Source of the DNA: Collybiopsis luxurians FD-317 M1
Taxonomy: Eukaryota; Basidiomycota; Agaricomycetes; Agaricales; Omphalotaceae
Direction of reading: 5' to 3'
NCBI GenBank assembly: GCA_000827265.1
Contig: KN834750.1
Location: forward strand, 1,155,297-1,219,296
Length of the DNA: 64,000 nt
Shown: positions 23,528 through 35,858 of the stretch, in pieces
Layout: each line of letters begins with the position of its first letter
How positions within the stretch are numbered: position 1 is the stretch's first letter
Translations under genes and position numbers: made by a program
Notes under the pieces: model-generated
The model's input: only the letters and a program-made list of their open reading frames with translations
What the model was told of the DNA's origin: nothing
Database searches by the model: none

Positions 23528-25754
23528 CTACAAAATCTTCTTTCCTAATAGCGAATCTTTCGCACTCTTCCCTGCTTTCGCCTTCACAATTTTATCCTTC
23601 TTTTTCTCCCCAGGAGCGTCGCTTTTCTTCTTCTTGAGCTCATCCTTGCTCAGTGTGGGCATCTGTTCTTCCACTGCGAGCTTGGCCTTTGTGTCCTTTT
23701 TATCCTTCTTGTTTTTCTCTGGCGCATTGGGAGACGGAGGCTCGGAAGCAGGGCTAAGATCCACAGTCATAGAATTATCCCCGATAGAAGCCCCAGTTTC
23801 AATCGACTTTTTCCCCTTCTTCTTCTTCTCCTTGACGTTCCCAGTCTCAGACGCGGTCAACTTGTCAGTCTCGATGGAATGATCGTTGTTCGACTTTTTT
23901 GCCTTCTTTTCTTTCTTGGACACTATGCTATCCGCCACGTCATGAGCTGGCATCTTCTCGTTCTTGTTCGAAAACCCCCCAACCTCACGATCCGACTGCT
24001 TCCCCTTCTGCAAAATCTTCTCCTTCTCCTCGGCTACTGGTTTTTTCTTTTTCTGTGGAGAATCCACCTCGTGGGACTGTGCTGCGATTTTAGCAGCGGC
24101 CAGGAGAATGTCACCAACTTCGTTAGCTCCAACGGACGACTTATTTTTCTTCTTCGAAAGTTCTTTTGAAGTCGGTACATCGTCCGGAGCAGCCGTAGAC
24201 TCGTCAGCTTCTGAAGCTCGAGGAGCCTTCTTCGACTTTTTGGTGGATGCGGACTCGGCGACGACAGCAGTAGATGTGGGCTCAACCATTATCCCAGGTG
24301 CGGATGCGGCCTTTTTCTCCTTCCTCTTTGTAGCAGGAGTTTCGGGCGCGACTGGTGCAACTTTTTGCTTCGTCACCGTTGAGGGTGACTTTCCAGTGTC
24401 GGTAACAGCTCTTTTGGCCGTGGCTGGGGTATTGACAGGAGTAGGTGCCTCGGGTGCAGGTGCTTTTTTCGTTTTGGATTTTGGTAAGGACGGGGGCAGT
24501 GCGGAAAATGTATCGTCTTTGGATGAGGATTCGGTCGTTACTGGGGCTTTAGATTTCTTCGACTTTACCGGAACGTCAACGGCGGCAGAGGTAAGCACTT
24601 TCGTAGCAAGAGAGCCGGTATCGCTAGAGCTTTTTGGTTTTTTCTTCGGCTTTTCCGCCTCTTCACTGACGTCCGTATCAGCAGCACGTTTCTTCCCCTT
24701 GATTTTTGTCTCCTGGACCATTTTGATTGAATCACTCTCCTCGTCGTCTTCATCCATTTCTACGTCCTCGTCAGAGTCGACTTCGTCCTCATCCATTTGT
24801 TCATCTCCGTCTTCTTCATCCTCAGCAGTCAGTCCAGCCCAACGACCACCCTCTTCATCATCGAGCTTGCAAGTCCAAAGCGGCAGATTTACACTGTTGC
24901 TCGTCTTAAGACCGAGACCTTGTACATTATCCCACCCGCCGTTCAACTTGGCGATAACGGCCGGTAGGGCGGTCTTTAGATTGTCCAGAACCTGAGAAGG
25001 TTTTTGAGAGAGTCTGCCAATTTTGATTGAGCTATGAATCAGGAGCATTTGAGTAATGTATATCAAGGAAAGGGGGCATTGTAAACTTACAGCGCAGTTC
25101 CACGAATAGTAGGCATGTAGGTCGAGCTAATGGCGCGCTCTAGCTCACGTTTCAAGTCCTTGCGAGTGATTGATACGGGAAGAGGCTGTCTAGAAGAAAC
25201 TCAATAAAAGGTTATAAGGAGAATTCAACCAACAAACTTTTTGGCTTCAAAAAATTTCGATCCGAGAAGTTTAGGAAGCAGAGGAAGAACTCGATCGTCT
25301 GCAAGAAATAAGCCATGTTCCTTGAGCAAAACCCGACGCGCGTCGAACGCTTTGAATTTTCCTTTCAGCTTCGATATGCCCACAACCCTATGAATGAAAT
25401 TGATGTTATTATCCGCAAGCAAGTCCTTGTACGTGCGCTGGGGGTCTTTGGTGATCAGGCAGATGGACTCTTTTCGGGGGTCCACTATTGGATGAGCGAC
25501 TGGACTAGAGCCAACGGTTAGTATTAACAATTGTCAGCGTAAATTATCACTCACATCTTGAATACTTTTAGGGCACTTCCCTGGGGCTGCTTCTTCAGCG
25601 CGACTGTTAGCCAAAATGATGGTTCCACATCCGGTAAAAGCTGAGTTTCAGCTTTCTGTGCTGATATTTTGGATACATGGGAGTACAAAGCGTCGACAGC
25701 CTTCTTGCATTGTGCAGTAGACACACGGTCGTCTATCTTCTCGTCTTTAGCCAT
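23528..25754 (-). CDS. Ribosomal L1-domain ribosome-biogenesis protein (RSL1D1/Cic1/Utp30-like)
   Basis: This is a nucleolar protein with an N-terminal ribosomal L1 domain and a very long charged tail. The start is ATG at 25754 (MAKDEKIDDRVSTAQCKKAV). L1-domain blocks follow: PSFWLTVALKKQPQ, IPVAHPIVDPRKESICLITKDP-type VDPRKESICLITKDPQ, FIHRVVGISKLKGKFKAFDA, KLLGSKFFEAKK and RKDLKRELERAISSTYMPTI. The L1 domain ends with NLPLWTCKLDDEEGGRWAGL. After that come an acidic stretch (EDEEDGDEQMDEDEVDSDED) and about 400 residues of Lys/Ala/Ser-rich sequence. Related proteins act in pre-60S assembly or the small-subunit processome. Which orthologue this is (Cic1 or Utp30) cannot be settled here. Confidence 0.85.
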
Positions 25755-25804
25755 CGTGGATGAAGAGCGAAAATCTAATTTTGACGCCCAAAAATTTGCT
25801 GCAA

Positions 25805-25845
25805 TGAGCGCTTAAATAGACGCTCAAGAAGTTCTCAGCGCTCAA
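25805..25845. promoter_or_regulatory. AGCGC-type motif cluster upstream of the L1-domain gene
   Basis: TGAGCGCTTAA (25805-25815), GACGCTCAAG (25819-25828) and CTCAGCGCTCAA (25834-25845) lie 51-91 bp upstream of the L1-domain start, between it and the divergent alcohol dehydrogenase gene. TAGACGCTCAAG also occurs upstream of THOC1. Confidence 0.45.
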
Positions 25846-26167
25846 CTACTTTGCACAGCAGTTCCAACCAAATTCCAATAACGTTGTGAAGCTCGGACCA
25901 TTGGAAACGCAGCACTGCTGTGCCAGCTACTCGTTCAAATGAAAACCGTTCTGTTATTTGAGATATGGAGTTGAGCTCATAGGACACCTGATTATCTGCA
26001 ATCGGAAACCGGATACTGTTTTTCCCGGTGTAATTTTCCCTTCCAGAGTACCAGTGTTGCCTCCTGCCTTGAACATTCGCTGGACATTTTAGTTGCATTG
26101 TGACAAACCCTAGGTGTCTATTCTTATCATAGTTATTGTGCTTTTTTATACACATTTCACATCCAGA

Positions 26168-27286
26168 ATGTCTAGAACTGTGAAAGCTTGGGCAGCCACT
26201 TCGCCGGATCGGATTGAGCCCATAACTATCGAACGAAGAACGCCGGACGAGAATGATGTTTGTATCGACATCAAGTTCGCCGGGATATGTCACTCGGATA
26301 TCCACACCGCAAAAAGCGAATGGGCAAGAACCACCTATCCTCTTGTACCCGGGCATGAAATCACTGGTATTGTCTCCGCTGTGGGTGCCAAGGTACAAAA
26401 ATACAAAGCCGGGGACCGCGTTGGTGTAGGCTGTATGGTCAACTCTTGTAGATCATGCAACAACTGTAGAGATGGAGAGGAGCAATATTGTTTAAAGGGT
26501 CCGACGTGGACCTATAATGCAAAGGACCCAAAGGATGGAAAATTTACGCAAGGCGGATACTCACAACATATTGTGGTTGATCAGGCATTTGTACTGCGAA
26601 TTCCCGACAACATCCCTCTGGACTTGGCGGCACCGCTTCTTTGTGCTGGCATTACTGTCTATTCACCTCTCAGAAGATGGGGAATTGGATCGGGAAAAAG
26701 AATAGGTATTATTGGACTCGGAGGGCTGGGTCATATGGCTGTGAAGATTGCAAAGTTCGTTCGTGATTTCTGGTCCTCCATGAGCATCCTGACGTTTGGC
26801 CGATTATTCAGGGCCCTCGGTGCCGAAGTCACCGTATTTTCTCAGACGCTAGGAAAAAAAGAGCTCGGTCTCAAGATGGGTGCTGATCATTACTATGCCA
26901 CGAGCAACATGTCCGTTCTCAAAGGACTCAGACACTCCCTCGATTTCATCATTAACACTGTCTCCGCCAAAATTCCTCTTTCCACCTATCTCTCCCTGCT
27001 TCGTCGCGATGGCACACTAGTTGAAGTTGGTATGCCTGTCGAGCCGCTATCCGTAGTCCCTTTTGCCCTGTCGGCCCAAAGGGTAAGCCTCGCTGGGAGT
27101 AATATTGGTGGCATAAGGGAGACACAGGAGATGTTGGATTTTTGTGCCCAGAAGCATATTTTCCCTGAGATTGAGACAATACCTGCGTCACGTATTAATG
27201 AGGCTTATGAGAGGGTATCGAAGTCGCAGGTCAAGTTTCGGTTTGTCATTGATGTATCCTCTATGGAATTACGCGCTAGGATGTAA
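26168..27286 (+). CDS. Zinc-dependent alcohol dehydrogenase (cinnamyl/Adh6-type)
   Basis: This NADP(H)-type medium-chain alcohol dehydrogenase has about 353 residues after splicing. The chosen start is ATG at 26168 ([19 protein letters not shown]). Catalytic zinc ligands are visible in GICHSD and GHE. The structural zinc site is [15 protein letters not shown] (C-x2-C-x2-C-x7-C). The cofactor motif is GLGGLGH. A 57-nt intron at 26755-26811 (gttcgt...ttcag) has no stop and is a multiple of three, so it is easily mistaken for coding; removing it restores [12 protein letters not shown]. The product ends [16 protein letters not shown]. It could interconvert alcohols with aldehydes or ketones. It is divergent from the L1-domain gene. 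Confidence 0.92.
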   Translation: MSRTVKAWAATSPDRIEPITIERRTPDENDVCIDIKFAGICHSDIHTAKSEWARTTYPLVPGHEITGIVSAVGAKVQKYKAGDRVGVGCMVNSCRSCNNCRDGEEQYCLKGPTWTYNAKDPKDGKFTQGGYSQHIVVDQAFVLRIPDNIPLDLAAPLLCAGITVYSPLRRWGIGSGKRIGIIGLGGLGHMAVKIAKFVRDFWSSMSILTFGRLFRALGAEVTVFSQTLGKKELGLKMGADHYYATSNMSVLKGLRHSLDFIINTVSAKIPLSTYLSLLRRDGTLVEVGMPVEPLSVVPFALSAQRVSLAGSNIGGIRETQEMLDFCAQKHIFPEIETIPASRINEAYERVSKSQVKFRFVIDVSSMELRARM

Positions 27287-27531
27287 ATGTCATAGACAGC
27301 TGCAGATGTTTGTAGAAATTGGATTATGAATTGGATAACTTGATTTACTTTTGCTTTAGGGCAACGCATAAACATTGATACAGAAACACAGCCGACACGA
27401 CCAGAATGCTCGCACGTGAGGGCGCGTGAGTGACGACATATTTCTCCCGTCGCTTTATTTGCTTACACTTTCCCGTCGGCCCCCCGCACCAGCCGTGAGG
27501 ACGAGCAGTTGCCCATCTACTGTAATTTACC

Positions 27532-29670
27532 ATGGCGAAGATACTCTGGATCTTAGGACTTTTGGCAGCTACAAAGGCTACTGCAAGCAGGGACTTGGAA
27601 AGTGCCACCACGAATCTAGGAAGTGGGAAATGCGTTCCGACCCAAAGCCTTCCCCTTTCCCAAACCTGGCACGACGTAGGAACCCAGGATCAGATATCTT
27701 TTGCTACTTCCGCAGACCCTCCTCCGCTGGAGATTCGACCACTTATTGTCTCTGGCCCGTCCCGAAATCGAGTGGATTTGGTGTTTTTTTCGGATGGGTG
27801 TATGTCAGAGCTCTTGCTCGTTTGCCATTACATCTCAAACAACTTGGGCAGATCTGTTGGAAGAAAGAGACAAATTCATAAAAGATGCTTACCGTCTCGC
27901 AAAGGATGTTTCTGGAAATCAGACATTCAATACTGTTAAACCGCTCATGAATTTCTGGGCTGCGTTTACTGCAAGCGAGGAGGTGAGTCTCGGTTGCATG
28001 TGGTTGAGTATAGTTCTAAACGATCGAAATATCTAGAGCGGCGTAGGTACAGGCGGGAAGCCAAATAAGTACATGCCTCAGAATCTATTCTGGTGGAGTG
28101 ACCTTATGCTGACTCCAGAACTCCGTACGGCCTCTATCGCGATGGAACGGAACTTCGTGCAGTCTACTATGCTCATCCTGAGGTAGCGGATGCTGCATGC
28201 TCTTCGATGGGCGACCAATGCGATTTTCCAATCTTACTAGGTGAGTACATCCCTTGGCCTACTCTTGAGAGCCTGCAGCGAATTCTTACTCCTGCTGATT
28301 GTAAACAGGCAACGATCCCCTCTATGGAGGCCTTGGTGGCAAGTTTACTGTCATTACATCCTCAATTCTAAATGGACCGCAAATTTTACGACACGAACTG
28401 GGCCACAGCATCATTCCTGTTGGAGAGGAATACGATGGTGGCTTTGCATATTTCGGTGTCAATGCGTATCATAACCTGAGTGAACGTGTACCCTGGGAAC
28501 ATTGGATGACAGCGAAGGATGTACATAGTAGTCAGGAAAGCCACGAATCCAAGCCTCGAGTCGAGCGCAGCGTCATGTCCTTCCAATCATACCCGTGGAC
28601 TCTCCTCAATACTTCATATCCATTCACGAGCACTTTCGTATCCTCCGGGACATTTCCCAGATATATCGTCCGGTTCTCGTTATCTGGATTGCTTGAAGCC
28701 TCCGACTTGCGTGTTGAGCTGGATGGAAAAGATCTCGGATGGAAGCCGAAGGTGGGATTAGGAGTTGACCGGTGGCACTACGATATCAAGTTGGGAGATG
28801 GATGGGATAAGGATCAAGTAACAGCGAGTAGAGCCGGACGCGGAGGGCTGAAGGGGGGAGAACACGAACTAAGCTTTGTGTTGTTGAATAAGGATAGGGA
28901 GGGGGAAGCGCAGCTGTGCAGTGCGGAAATTTTGGAGTACGGTTCGGAGGATGAGTGAGTGTCTTTAATGGTTAAATGCACACTTTTGAATCTCGTGCCA
29001 GGTTTGTTTCGTCTCCAGGGTATTATGGCGTATTTCCGACGTAAGTAGCCCAGTAATGTATAGTTTGATGTCGTATCGGTTGTGCTAATTTTTCTCTGCA
29101 TCTCGCAGCTACTCAGACAAAAACCAAACCTCTTACCGGCCTACAAACGAAGACTGCCTCATGCGCATCGTCACTACGCCCAACTTTTGTAGCGCATGTC
29201 TTGAAGGCCTGTGGCATGCGCTACTGAGTCGGGTGAGCTTGATTGACGACTTGATTGTCGAGGTTGGAACACACCAAAAGGCGAAAGCAAACGCAGTAAA
29301 CCCGGCAGTGGTTGAAGTAAAACTCGTGCCCCTCGCCCAGTTCCGCTTAATGGATTCCATCTTCGAGCTGAACATGTCAGAACGAAAACCGGAGGAAACT
29401 CTTCAAGCTCTGGCGAAATCGGAATCATACACCATTATTTGGAGCAGAAACGGGGTGATCTTACCTGAATTCGAGAACCGAACAAGAATTGAAGCTGAAG
29501 ACATCGATGTTAATCTTCAAAGAATGACGAATCCAGAGGTAACGCGATCTGTATATGCTGTTGACGTACTATTCCAAACTCCAGAAGTAAGGGTAGATAA
29601 GGAAGGCCATTTGAGGGATCGAAGGGAGGTACAAGTGGAGATTATTATGCCTAAAGAGGACCATACTTGA
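27532..29670 (+). CDS. Secreted M64-type metallopeptidase (IgA-peptidase M64 family)
   Basis: The start is ATG at 27532 with a signal peptide (MAKILWILGLLAATKATAS). Conserved blocks are RVDLVFFSDG, ERDKFIKDAYRLAKDV, PLMNFWAAFTASEESG and the TPYGLYRDGTELRAVY region, followed by DPLYGGLGGKFTVITSS. The zinc site is HELGHSIIPVGEEYDGG: two His and a Glu in HExGH, then the GEEY signature of family M64. C-terminal blocks include SYPWTLLNTSYPFTSTF, a beta-rich stretch up to AEILEYGSEDE, and YRPTNEDCLMRIVTTPNFC. The stop is at 29668-29670. The M64 type enzyme is bacterial and cleaves IgA; the fungal members are secreted proteases of unknown substrate. About 620 residues after removal of several short introns. 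Confidence 0.87.
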
Positions 29671-30124
29671 ACCACTCAACATGTGTACGTTTACGAAGGA
29701 GGACAAGGAAAGCCAAGGTTAGCCTGTGGCAGTGACACAGAAAAGATTTCAAGTTTCTTGCTGTTAAAAGTTAAACATTAAATATGTATCAATGATCGCT
29801 TTCGGAATTTTCCAGTCACATTTCTTAAATTTTCAGTCTGCGGAGAAAAGACTTTGGATGATTGATTAATTGATCGCGGCCGGGTCAAGATCGGGGTCAA
29901 GATCGGGGTAACGCGTTTGCCACCATAGAAGCAGAGAGTGCCTCGAGTTTCAAGAGGTCATTATGAATAGTTCTCAAGCTGTTCTCAAGCTCTGAGCGCT
30001 GAGCTTCCACAAACTACTCCATAACCGGCTAACCCGGCAAATAAAACCCGACTTTATAATCGCATGACTGACAGAGTAAGTACACTCTCTCCTTGCATTT
30101 CACCTGAGCGAGGTTCAAACTACT
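29671..30124. other. Intergenic region with small tandem repeats
   Basis: It contains two perfect tandem copies of GGGTCAAGATCG (29882-29905), two copies of GTTCTCAAGCT (about 29970-29991) and an AGCGCT motif (29993-30000). No gene was seen. Confidence 0.5.
29993..30004. promoter_or_regulatory. AGCGCT motif upstream of the AtuA-like gene
   Basis: TGAGCGCTGAGC lies about 120 bp upstream of the AtuA-like start, directly after the two GTTCTCAAGCT repeats. The core matches motifs upstream of several other genes here. Confidence 0.35.
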
Positions 30125-32569
30125 ATGTCTAGAAGACCTATCCGAATTGGAAATTCGTACGTTGTCTTGCTGTGATCTCATTCCAGCATTTCATTCGTAT
30201 ATTTGCTCCAGCTCAGGCGCAATCGGAGATGGGCCTGACCAACTCTATCGACTAGCTACGGAAGGTCCTATTGATGCAATATTTAGTGACTATTTGGCGG
30301 AAGTGAATATTCCTTGGAGGGCGCTTGAGGTAATCATGACGCAGTTTCAATACGCGTACACGATAATCAGCTCCGGTTAGATGAAAGATCACCCAGAACT
30401 GGGCTATGAACAGTCCCCTCTCGTCCAATTACGATGGGCCACCGCAGCGGAAGAGATAGCTGCCCGAGGAATAAAATGGATCCACGACGGTGGTGCTCTG
30501 AATCCTCGTGGATTATACGAGGAGATCAAAAAATACCTGAATAGCAAAGGTCTCTCGGGCAAAGTCAAGCTCGCTTTCGTTGAAGGTGATAATGTGATGA
30601 ACCAGATCAAAACTAACCTTCGAGATGGCACGCACAAGAAGGTCTACCCGCATTTGGATATTCCTGGACAAACTTTAAATGATGAGTTTAAGGACGGTGA
30701 TTTAGAACAGATACTCAGCGCCAATGCTTATAGTGAGCGCAACAGAATTGTGAACTCCTGATGGTTTTCCCAAATTAAATCGATATATCCGCAGTTGGCA
30801 TGCGCGGAATTCTCGCTGCCTTGCACGATGGCGCGCAAATCATCGTTTGTGGACGAGTATGCGATGCTTCACCGGTCATGGCACTAGGGGCCTGGTACGT
30901 ATCTGCGTCCTTCATTGCGGATCTGTCACTAAAATGTTCTACCATCGCCGTCAGGTGGCATGGCTGGTCTTTAACTGATTGGGACCGACTTGCGGGCAGT
31001 CTCATTGCGGGACATATTACCGAATGTGGGCCGGTGCGTTTCGTAATATAAGCCGTCGTTTCGTTGGTTTGATAATCTCACCCTTCTCGTCCAGTATACA
31101 ACTGGTGGAAATTTCTGCGACTTTCGAACCCTTTTTCCAAACCCTGGCTCGTCCAGCTCCAAGTTCTACGATCTCGGTTTCCCAATTGTCGAGCTCGCCC
31201 AAGATGGGTCCAGTGTTATCACGATGCATACCGGGTCCAATGGCGGGGTCACCGTTGACACGGTTACAGCGCAGCTCGTGTATGAAATTCAAGGACCCAA
31301 GTACCTCAACCCGGATGTAGTGGCTAATCTTGAAAATGTTCACGTTGAGGCCGTACCGAATGAAAAGAACAGGGTCAAAGTTTGGGGTGTGCGAGGATCT
31401 CCACCTCCGCCGACAACCAAGCTAGCGGTTTGTTCCATCGGAGGATATCAAGCAGAGACATCCTTGTTTGCAGTGGGTCTGAATATCAAGGAAAAGTACG
31501 AAAGTTGGAAAATGCAAGTGAGTGGTTCTTGATTCACGCTTAGTGGGAGCGTTTACATAACTGTAAAATTTAATCTCCAGGTAATGAGGAAAATCGATAT
31601 TACAAAATTTTCTAAGATAGCCATCGACCTTTACGGTAATGGTCTTGACTCCGATGGCGCCAAACCACAAAACTTTAATCCTCAGTCGCAGAAAGAATGT
31701 ACCGCCATGATACGCCACTTCGTACAAGCACCGACAAAGGAGCCAATAAGGGAATTCATGAACCTGTTTTTTACGCAAGGAATGGCAGGTTATCCGGGCT
31801 TGTGTTCGTGAGTATGAATCAATTATGTCGAAGACGGAACTTACTCTCTCGTTTTCCCTGCCATTGGAAACACAGGAGCCTGGAATTCCGTAGCACAGTT
31901 CCGAAGCCTTTTATCAAGTTTTACCCCGCCATATGTTCGCAGGGGGAGGTTTCTATGCGGGTACATGTTGATTCCAGCCGCATCATAGACATTGCACCGA
32001 TTGAAGAAAAAGATACGGAGCCTTTCACAGGACAAGTATCTTACGATCCGGAGAACAGAGTGGATTTGGCAAGTTTCGGGCCGACGAAGAGGGTGCCGTT
32101 GGGTAAAGTATCTATTCATCAACTTTCAGTTCCATTCTCAAGATCCACTTTAGGTAACTTCGTTCTCGCTCGTTCGGGTGATAAAGGTGGCAATGCCAAT
32201 GTCGGGTTTTGGGTCAAACATTCGGAGGCGTGGCCCTGGCTTCGATCATTCTTAACGATTGAAAAGTTGAGAGAGTTGCTGGGTAAAGATGCGTATAGTG
32301 AAGGTCTGTTGCCACTTGTTATCTTCAGAAAGAAAGTCCCTCATAAATGTGCCCAAGATGCCTCCCAGCGTTATCGAATAACGCGATTCGAGATGCCATA
32401 CGTCCGAGCAGTACATTTTGTAATTTTTGGTATTCTCGAGGACGGAGTAAGCTCCTCGAGTCTGGTGGACCCACTAGGAAAGAGCGTCGGGGAATATTTG
32501 AGAGCGAAAGTGGTCGAGGTACCGGAGAAGTTCATTCAAGAGAAAGATGCGGAGTTGAGCAAACTATGA
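30125..32569 (+). CDS. AtuA-like protein (DUF1446; acyclic terpene utilisation family)
   Basis: The start is ATG at 30125 (MSRRPIRIGNS), spliced to SGAIGDGPDQLYRLATEGPI and DAIFSDYLAE. Further blocks are RGIKWIHDGGALNPRGLYEE, ANAYIGMRGILAALHDGAQI, GRVCDASPVMALGAWWHGWS, AGHITECGPYTTGGNFCDF and VTVDTVTAQLVYEIQGPKYL. The C-terminal AtuA-like ferredoxin-fold domain carries LARSGDKGGNANVGFWVKHS and ends near GEYLRAKVVEVPEKFIQEKD. Apparent stops (for example at 30759) fall in introns, and every junction I checked restores the family sequence, so the gene is intact. AtuA is required for citronellol/geraniol catabolism in Pseudomonas, but its biochemical role is unclear. The neighbours are BVMO copies 2 and 3. 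Confidence 0.88.
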
Positions 32570-33239
32570 AGTGCCAGGCTTTGAATGATGGACTCGTGGA
32601 ATTGACGGTACCAGCAATCGTGTATCTGTATCATACTTATCCAGTGAAGTTGCCTATTGAGAAAGTATTGCCGGGCTGTTGTCACCGGTTTTCACCATTA
32701 CACCGCGGTGACCGAATTTCCCGAAGTAGCTGTGACCAGTGCTCTGAAGGGAATGGTACGTCTTCCCAGTTCAAAAGTCGTTTTGTTGCTATGGTCGAGT
32801 GAATGTTTTCGAGAATGGACCTCAGAATGACAAAGATCGTGCTGAATCATGGTTCGCGATCACGACGCGCCTTATGTTTGGCCGGGCCGGTTCAAGTCAA
32901 CGACGCGTCGCCACTTGGTTTATTCTCGAATATTGGTGGCGGCTTCACTCGAAGTATCAGCATTTTATTCCAAGGAGAATCGTTTCTCGAACTTTTGTCT
33001 AAAGAGTTCAATTATTTATTCGAGGGCTCCCCTGTCCGATGTATGTTTCCTGTGCATTGTGAAACGATTGCCGGGTCATTACACCATACTGAAGTCAATA
33101 GACCTCGATTCCATGGGGCAAGGAACTTGGAGCGCAGCTGCCGGGGTAACTAGCTCCCGCCCCGTTATTTCCATGAACTTTAATTTCGAGAGTTGAAAAG
33201 GCGGGTTGCCCAAGCTGCGCTGATTCTGGTCGTCCAGTC
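32570..33239 (+). pseudogene. Decayed coding segment between the AtuA-like gene and BVMO 3
   Basis: Directly after the AtuA stop, about 32590-32680 reads like protein (GLVELTVPAIVYLYHTYPVK). It then appears to shift by one frame into AVVTGFHHYTAVTEFPEVAV (about 32675-32755), after which no frame stays convincing. No start codon or family was recognised. It may be the remnant of a gene, or exons of a gene I cannot model. The BVMO 3 promoter box (32853-32868) lies downstream within this interval. Confidence 0.35.
32853..32868 (+). promoter_or_regulatory. Shared 16-bp box upstream of BVMO copy 3
   Basis: TTCGCGATCACGACGC lies 372 bp upstream of the copy 3 ATG and is identical to the boxes of copies 1 and 2. 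The second block seen in copies 1 and 2 is reduced here to GTCAACGACGCG. Confidence 0.6.
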
Positions 33240-35162
<1,923 letters not shown>

Positions 35163-35858
35163 ATACGTATACATTCATTTTGACTTTTATATATCGCGTC
35201 ATCTTAGGACGCGTAGGTACTAGGAACGCGAACGCGCCCTGAGCTCCACGTGATCGACGAGTGGGTAGCGCCAAGCGAAAGTAAAGTGGTCTTTTTTTTT
35301 TTTTAGCAGGACGAATTATCAAAGAATCTGTTTCAACGCCTATAATCGATTTCGGTTTTCCAGGTGATTGGGGCTGGCCGAGGAGCTAAATACAATCGAG
35401 ATAGCTTGTATCGAAGGAGTGTGATGGTAGAAGATGCCGCCGTCGTCAGTCCAACTCAGAAAAATGCATCAAACACGAGATATTGAGAGTTAATTGAGGA
35501 TTGAGAAGGGGCCAATCGGGCCTGAAGCTCGAGGGTTGAATTCGAAAAGATTCCCGGTGGAGCGTTTGACTGATAGTGCCATGAATATATAGCGAGGAAA
35601 GCAGACGTTATCGAGTAAATTCCTCGGTACTAGAAGCCAAATGAGCTAGAAGGGGATAGAGGGATAGCTAAGAGAGAGCAAAGATGTAATGCTGAATTGG
35701 AATCTTAATCGGTTTAGCTTAAAGGTTGAGTAGGTACTCAGTAAATTCCCACGACCCTTCAATGGGAACCTTTGCGCCGCTTACCGTCTCTTCCTGCTTT
35801 GCTTCCCGCCCTTTGACGCGTTAACCCCCTTCCACATCATCATCCTGTACTCCACCTT
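35163..35858. other. Intergenic region, no gene supported
   Basis: AT-rich, with a T tract near 35292-35304. It probably contains the BVMO 3 3' end and the promoter of the CaaX protein gene. No coding signal was found. Confidence 0.4.

Noticed and set aside
23964..24995. 343-codon plus-strand open frame
   Set aside because: It is antisense to the Lys/Ala/Ser-rich tail of the L1-domain gene; low-complexity codon use keeps the opposite strand open.
30095..30125. tRNA B-box-like GGTTCAAAC
   Set aside because: No matching A box or cloverleaf could be drawn around it.
30125..30800. AtuA-like gene broken by stop codons (for example at 30759)
   Set aside because: The stops fall in introns; joining AAT GCT TAT A to TTGGCATG restores ANAYIGMRGILAAL.
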